A DNA stretch of 6,976 nt. It comes from Patescibacteria group bacterium (GTDB lineage: Bacteria; Patescibacteriota; Patescibacteriia; Patescibacteriales; UBA12465). Within the stretch, counting starts at the first letter, position 1, and every line of letters starts with the position of its first letter. Below the pieces are notes generated by a model. That model was not told where the DNA came from. It was given only the letters and a program-made list of their open reading frames with translations, and made no database searches. Below, in pieces: positions 5,563 to 6,976 of the stretch. The stretch is taken from positions 1-6,976 of the forward strand of contig JAIPIE010000038.1 of the NCBI GenBank assembly GCA_021734825.1, written 5' to 3'. A program made the translations under genes and the position numbers.

Positions 5563-6976
5563 TTGACCCACATTAATACTAACTAGATTCTGATTGCTAA
5601 TACCCAGACTTAAATAACGCATAATCTGAAAGGCTAAATCACCATTACCTAAATAATATCTTTTGCCGTCAGTCGGATTAACATACCAAGCTTCTCCGTT
5701 CTTTTGTACTTGTAATAATATTTTGCCTTTCAATTTATGAGCAAAATTAAGATCATGTTTTAAATTGCCGCTACCGTTAGGATTATAGCCGTTACGCAGT
5801 TCTGCTCCGTCTAAATAGCCATCACCATCAGTATCGCTCTTATTGGGATTAGTGCCAATTGCCACCTCTAAGCCGTCTGGTAATAAATCACCATCGCTAT
5901 CGCCCTTGGCAAAACGAATATCCACCCCAACAGGAATTTTTCTTAAATCACTATCAGTAATGCCAACTCCAGCCTTACGCATAATCTGGAAAGCCCCGGC
6001 GCCATTAGCTAAATAATAACGTTTATTATCTTTAGGATTTACATACCAAGCCTGACCTTTATCCTCAACTTGTAATAAAATATAACCAGACAAACGTTTA
6101 TCTAAGGAGCTTGGCGTATTATTACTACCGGCAGGAGCAGGAGTAGAGGCCTGAATTGCAGTTGAGCGAGCCGGCTTAGTTAAATAAAATTTCTGACCAG
6201 TACTAATCTGTTGTGCTTTTTCAATTTTAATTTTGAGTGTCTTCACTTGTCCGTTCTGAGCCCACAAGGCCAAACCATATTCTATTTTTGCCTTGTCAGT
6301 ATAAGAAATTAGATAAGGACCATCCGCCAATAAAGCTTCACCTTGCTTACTCGCAGAAAGTTTAATCGTACCAACTTCCTTATCTTTATAAAAAGCCCCG
6401 TTGCTTTCATAGAGAGAATAAATTTGCAGGCTAGTGCCCAAAGAAGACAAATCACCCAAAGGATTAGACAAGGTCACTCTTGTTAAATTCGCACTTAAGG
6501 TCGCCTGGTTGCTTTGCTTATCTTTAATCAGCACGTCCCAAAATATATTTTTTTGTTTATAATCATCTTCAATCACTAAAGCATAGGTACCGGCCGGATA
6601 CTCAAGATGTAAAATACCTGAGCTATCAGTTTTACCGCTACTAAGCTCATCGCCCAATGAATAAGTTGAGCCATTTTTTATTTGTGCATATAATTTTACC
6701 GTTTCGTTACCCAAGGCTTGTCCAGCGGCCGATTTAACACTTAATAAAAGGTCGCTGAAAACATACTCAAAAGTTGAATTTCTATCAGCCGTAACCGCAA
6801 TATCATAAGCATCAAAAGTCGTTTTACCAACTGTGGCTGAAAGAACATAGAAACCGCGACGATTCTGATCAAAGGAATGAGCTGGAGCTACATACATAAT
6901 AGCCGAACCGTCATTACCGGTTTTCATTTTGGCTATTAATTTATTATCAGATTTAATCGGATTATTATCGACATCA
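5560..6976 (-). CDS. Surface protein with Ig-like domains, TSP3 linker and AWYVNP modules (5' partial)
   Basis: The frame is open to the right edge, 16 codons beyond the ATG at 6927, and those codons (DVDNNPIKSDNKLIAK) read on smoothly into an Ig-like domain, so 6927 is internal and the true start is outside. Numbering from that Met: Ig-like piece to about 45, a second beta-rich domain at 52-150 with a carboxypeptidase-regulatory/CNA-B-like pattern (GKTDSSGILHLEYPAGTYALVIE), an unassigned beta-rich part to 250, a Pro/Ser/Thr linker at 261-274 (STPAPAGSNNTPSS), module copy 1 at 279-334, thrombospondin-type-3-like Asp repeats at 343-376, module copy 2 at 399-454, then the stop. There is no C-terminal membrane helix or LPXTG signal, so any anchor or signal peptide must be N-terminal. 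The composition suggests an extracellular adhesin or envelope protein; no enzyme motif is seen. It leads into holB with a 4-nt gap. Confidence 0.85.
   Translation of the reverse strand, partial: DVDNNPIKSDNKLIAKMKTGNDGSAIMYVAPAHSFDQNRRGFYVLSATVGKTTFDAYDIAVTADRNSTFEYVFSDLLLSVKSAAGQALGNETVKLYAQIKNGSTYSLGDELSSGKTDSSGILHLEYPAGTYALVIEDDYKQKNIFWDVLIKDKQSNQATLSANLTRVTLSNPLGDLSSLGTSLQIYSLYESNGAFYKDKEVGTIKLSASKQGEALLADGPYLISYTDKAKIEYGLALWAQNGQVKTLKIKIEKAQQISTGQKFYLTKPARSTAIQASTPAPAGSNNTPSSLDKRLSGYILLQVEDKGQAWYVNPKDNKRYYLANGAGAFQIMRKAGVGITDSDLRKIPVGVDIRFAKGDSDGDLLPDGLEVAIGTNPNKSDTDGDGYLDGAELRNGYNPNGSGNLKHDLNFAHKLKGKILLQVQKNGEAWYVNPTDGKRYYLGNGDLAFQIMRYLSLGISNQNLVSINVGQ
5566..5733 (-). repeat. AWYVNP module, copy 2
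   Basis: 56 codons from LKGKILLQV to VSINVG, exactly 360 nt (120 codons) downstream of copy 1 and ending one codon before the stop. It shares with copy 1 the 12-base run ACGCATAATCTG (plus strand) and ACATACCAAGC, so the pair probably arose by duplication and has since diverged. Confidence 0.85.
5800..5901 (-). repeat. Thrombospondin type 3-like calcium-binding repeats
   Basis: Two Asp-rich loops, DSDGDLLPDGLE (343-354) and DTDGDGYLDGAE (365-376), lie 22 residues apart, with TNPNKSD between them. DxDxDGxxDGxE is the calcium-binding pattern of TSP3 and related bacterial surface repeats. They form the linker between the two AWYVNP modules and probably stiffen it when calcium is bound. Confidence 0.8.
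5926..6093 (-). repeat. AWYVNP module, copy 1
   Basis: 56 codons from LSGYILLQV to RKIPVG. By eye 34 of 56 residues match copy 2, including ILLQV, AWYVNP, KRYYL and AFQIMR. Aromatic and Gly-rich, it looks like a small beta-rich module with one helix. I recall similar modules in Patescibacteria exported proteins, but cannot name a domain family with confidence. Confidence 0.85.

Noticed and set aside
5556..5573. holB start at the upstream ATG (5573)
   Set aside because: It would overlap the preceding gene by 14 nt and add six residues (MWVNNF) without family resemblance; the ATG at 5555 has the AATTTT context shared with other genes of the block. It cannot be excluded without data.
6925..6976. 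ATG at 6927 as the true start of the surface protein
   Set aside because: The frame continues open to the window edge with sequence that completes an Ig-like domain, and no signal peptide follows the Met; the gene is cut by the window.
1..6976. CRISPR arrays, tRNA or rRNA genes, insertion sequences
   Set aside because: No regularly spaced direct repeats, no cloverleaf-like or rRNA-like sequence and no transposase or terminal inverted repeats were seen; nearly all of the window is explained by coding regions.

Overview
The window looks like a piece of a Patescibacteria (Candidate Phyla Radiation) chromosome. The grounds are compact, nearly leaderless genes, no clear Shine-Dalgarno sequences, a short-form HPF, an AAA_14/DUF4143 ATPase of a kind common in these genomes, and a surface protein with 'AWYVNP..GKRYYL' modules that I associate with this group. 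This placement is inference; there is no rRNA or phylogenetic marker set here. The standard code fits: no reading frame needs UGA as a sense codon, and the seven visible stops are five TAA and two TAG.

Layout. The left end (1-1206) holds one plus-strand gene, an ATP-binding AAA_14/DUF4143 protein, preceded by a good sigma70-type promoter that is covered by two inverted repeats. Its base composition is clearly more AT-rich than the rest. A perfect 10-bp hairpin (1261-1289) lies between it and the convergent block and probably terminates transcription from both sides.

The rest (1320-6976) is one block of six minus-strand genes with gaps of 4 to 48 nt, probably an operon whose promoter lies beyond the right edge. 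In transcription order: a secreted or surface Ig-like/TSP3 protein (5' end cut by the window), holB (DNA polymerase III delta'), a beta-propeller lipoprotein, frr (ribosome recycling factor), rseP (site-2 intramembrane protease) and hpf (ribosome hibernation factor). It mixes translation (frr, hpf), replication (holB) and cell-envelope functions. The frr-rseP adjacency looks like a shrunken form of the widespread frr-uppS-cdsA-dxr-rseP cluster.

No wholly new multi-gene system is evident. The most interesting points are an identical stop-start junction (TAATTTTATG) at two gene boundaries, the operator-like symmetry at the ATPase promoter, a seven-bladed propeller lipoprotein placed between holB and frr, and a surface protein with two copies of a 56-residue module exactly 120 residues apart around a calcium-binding-type linker.
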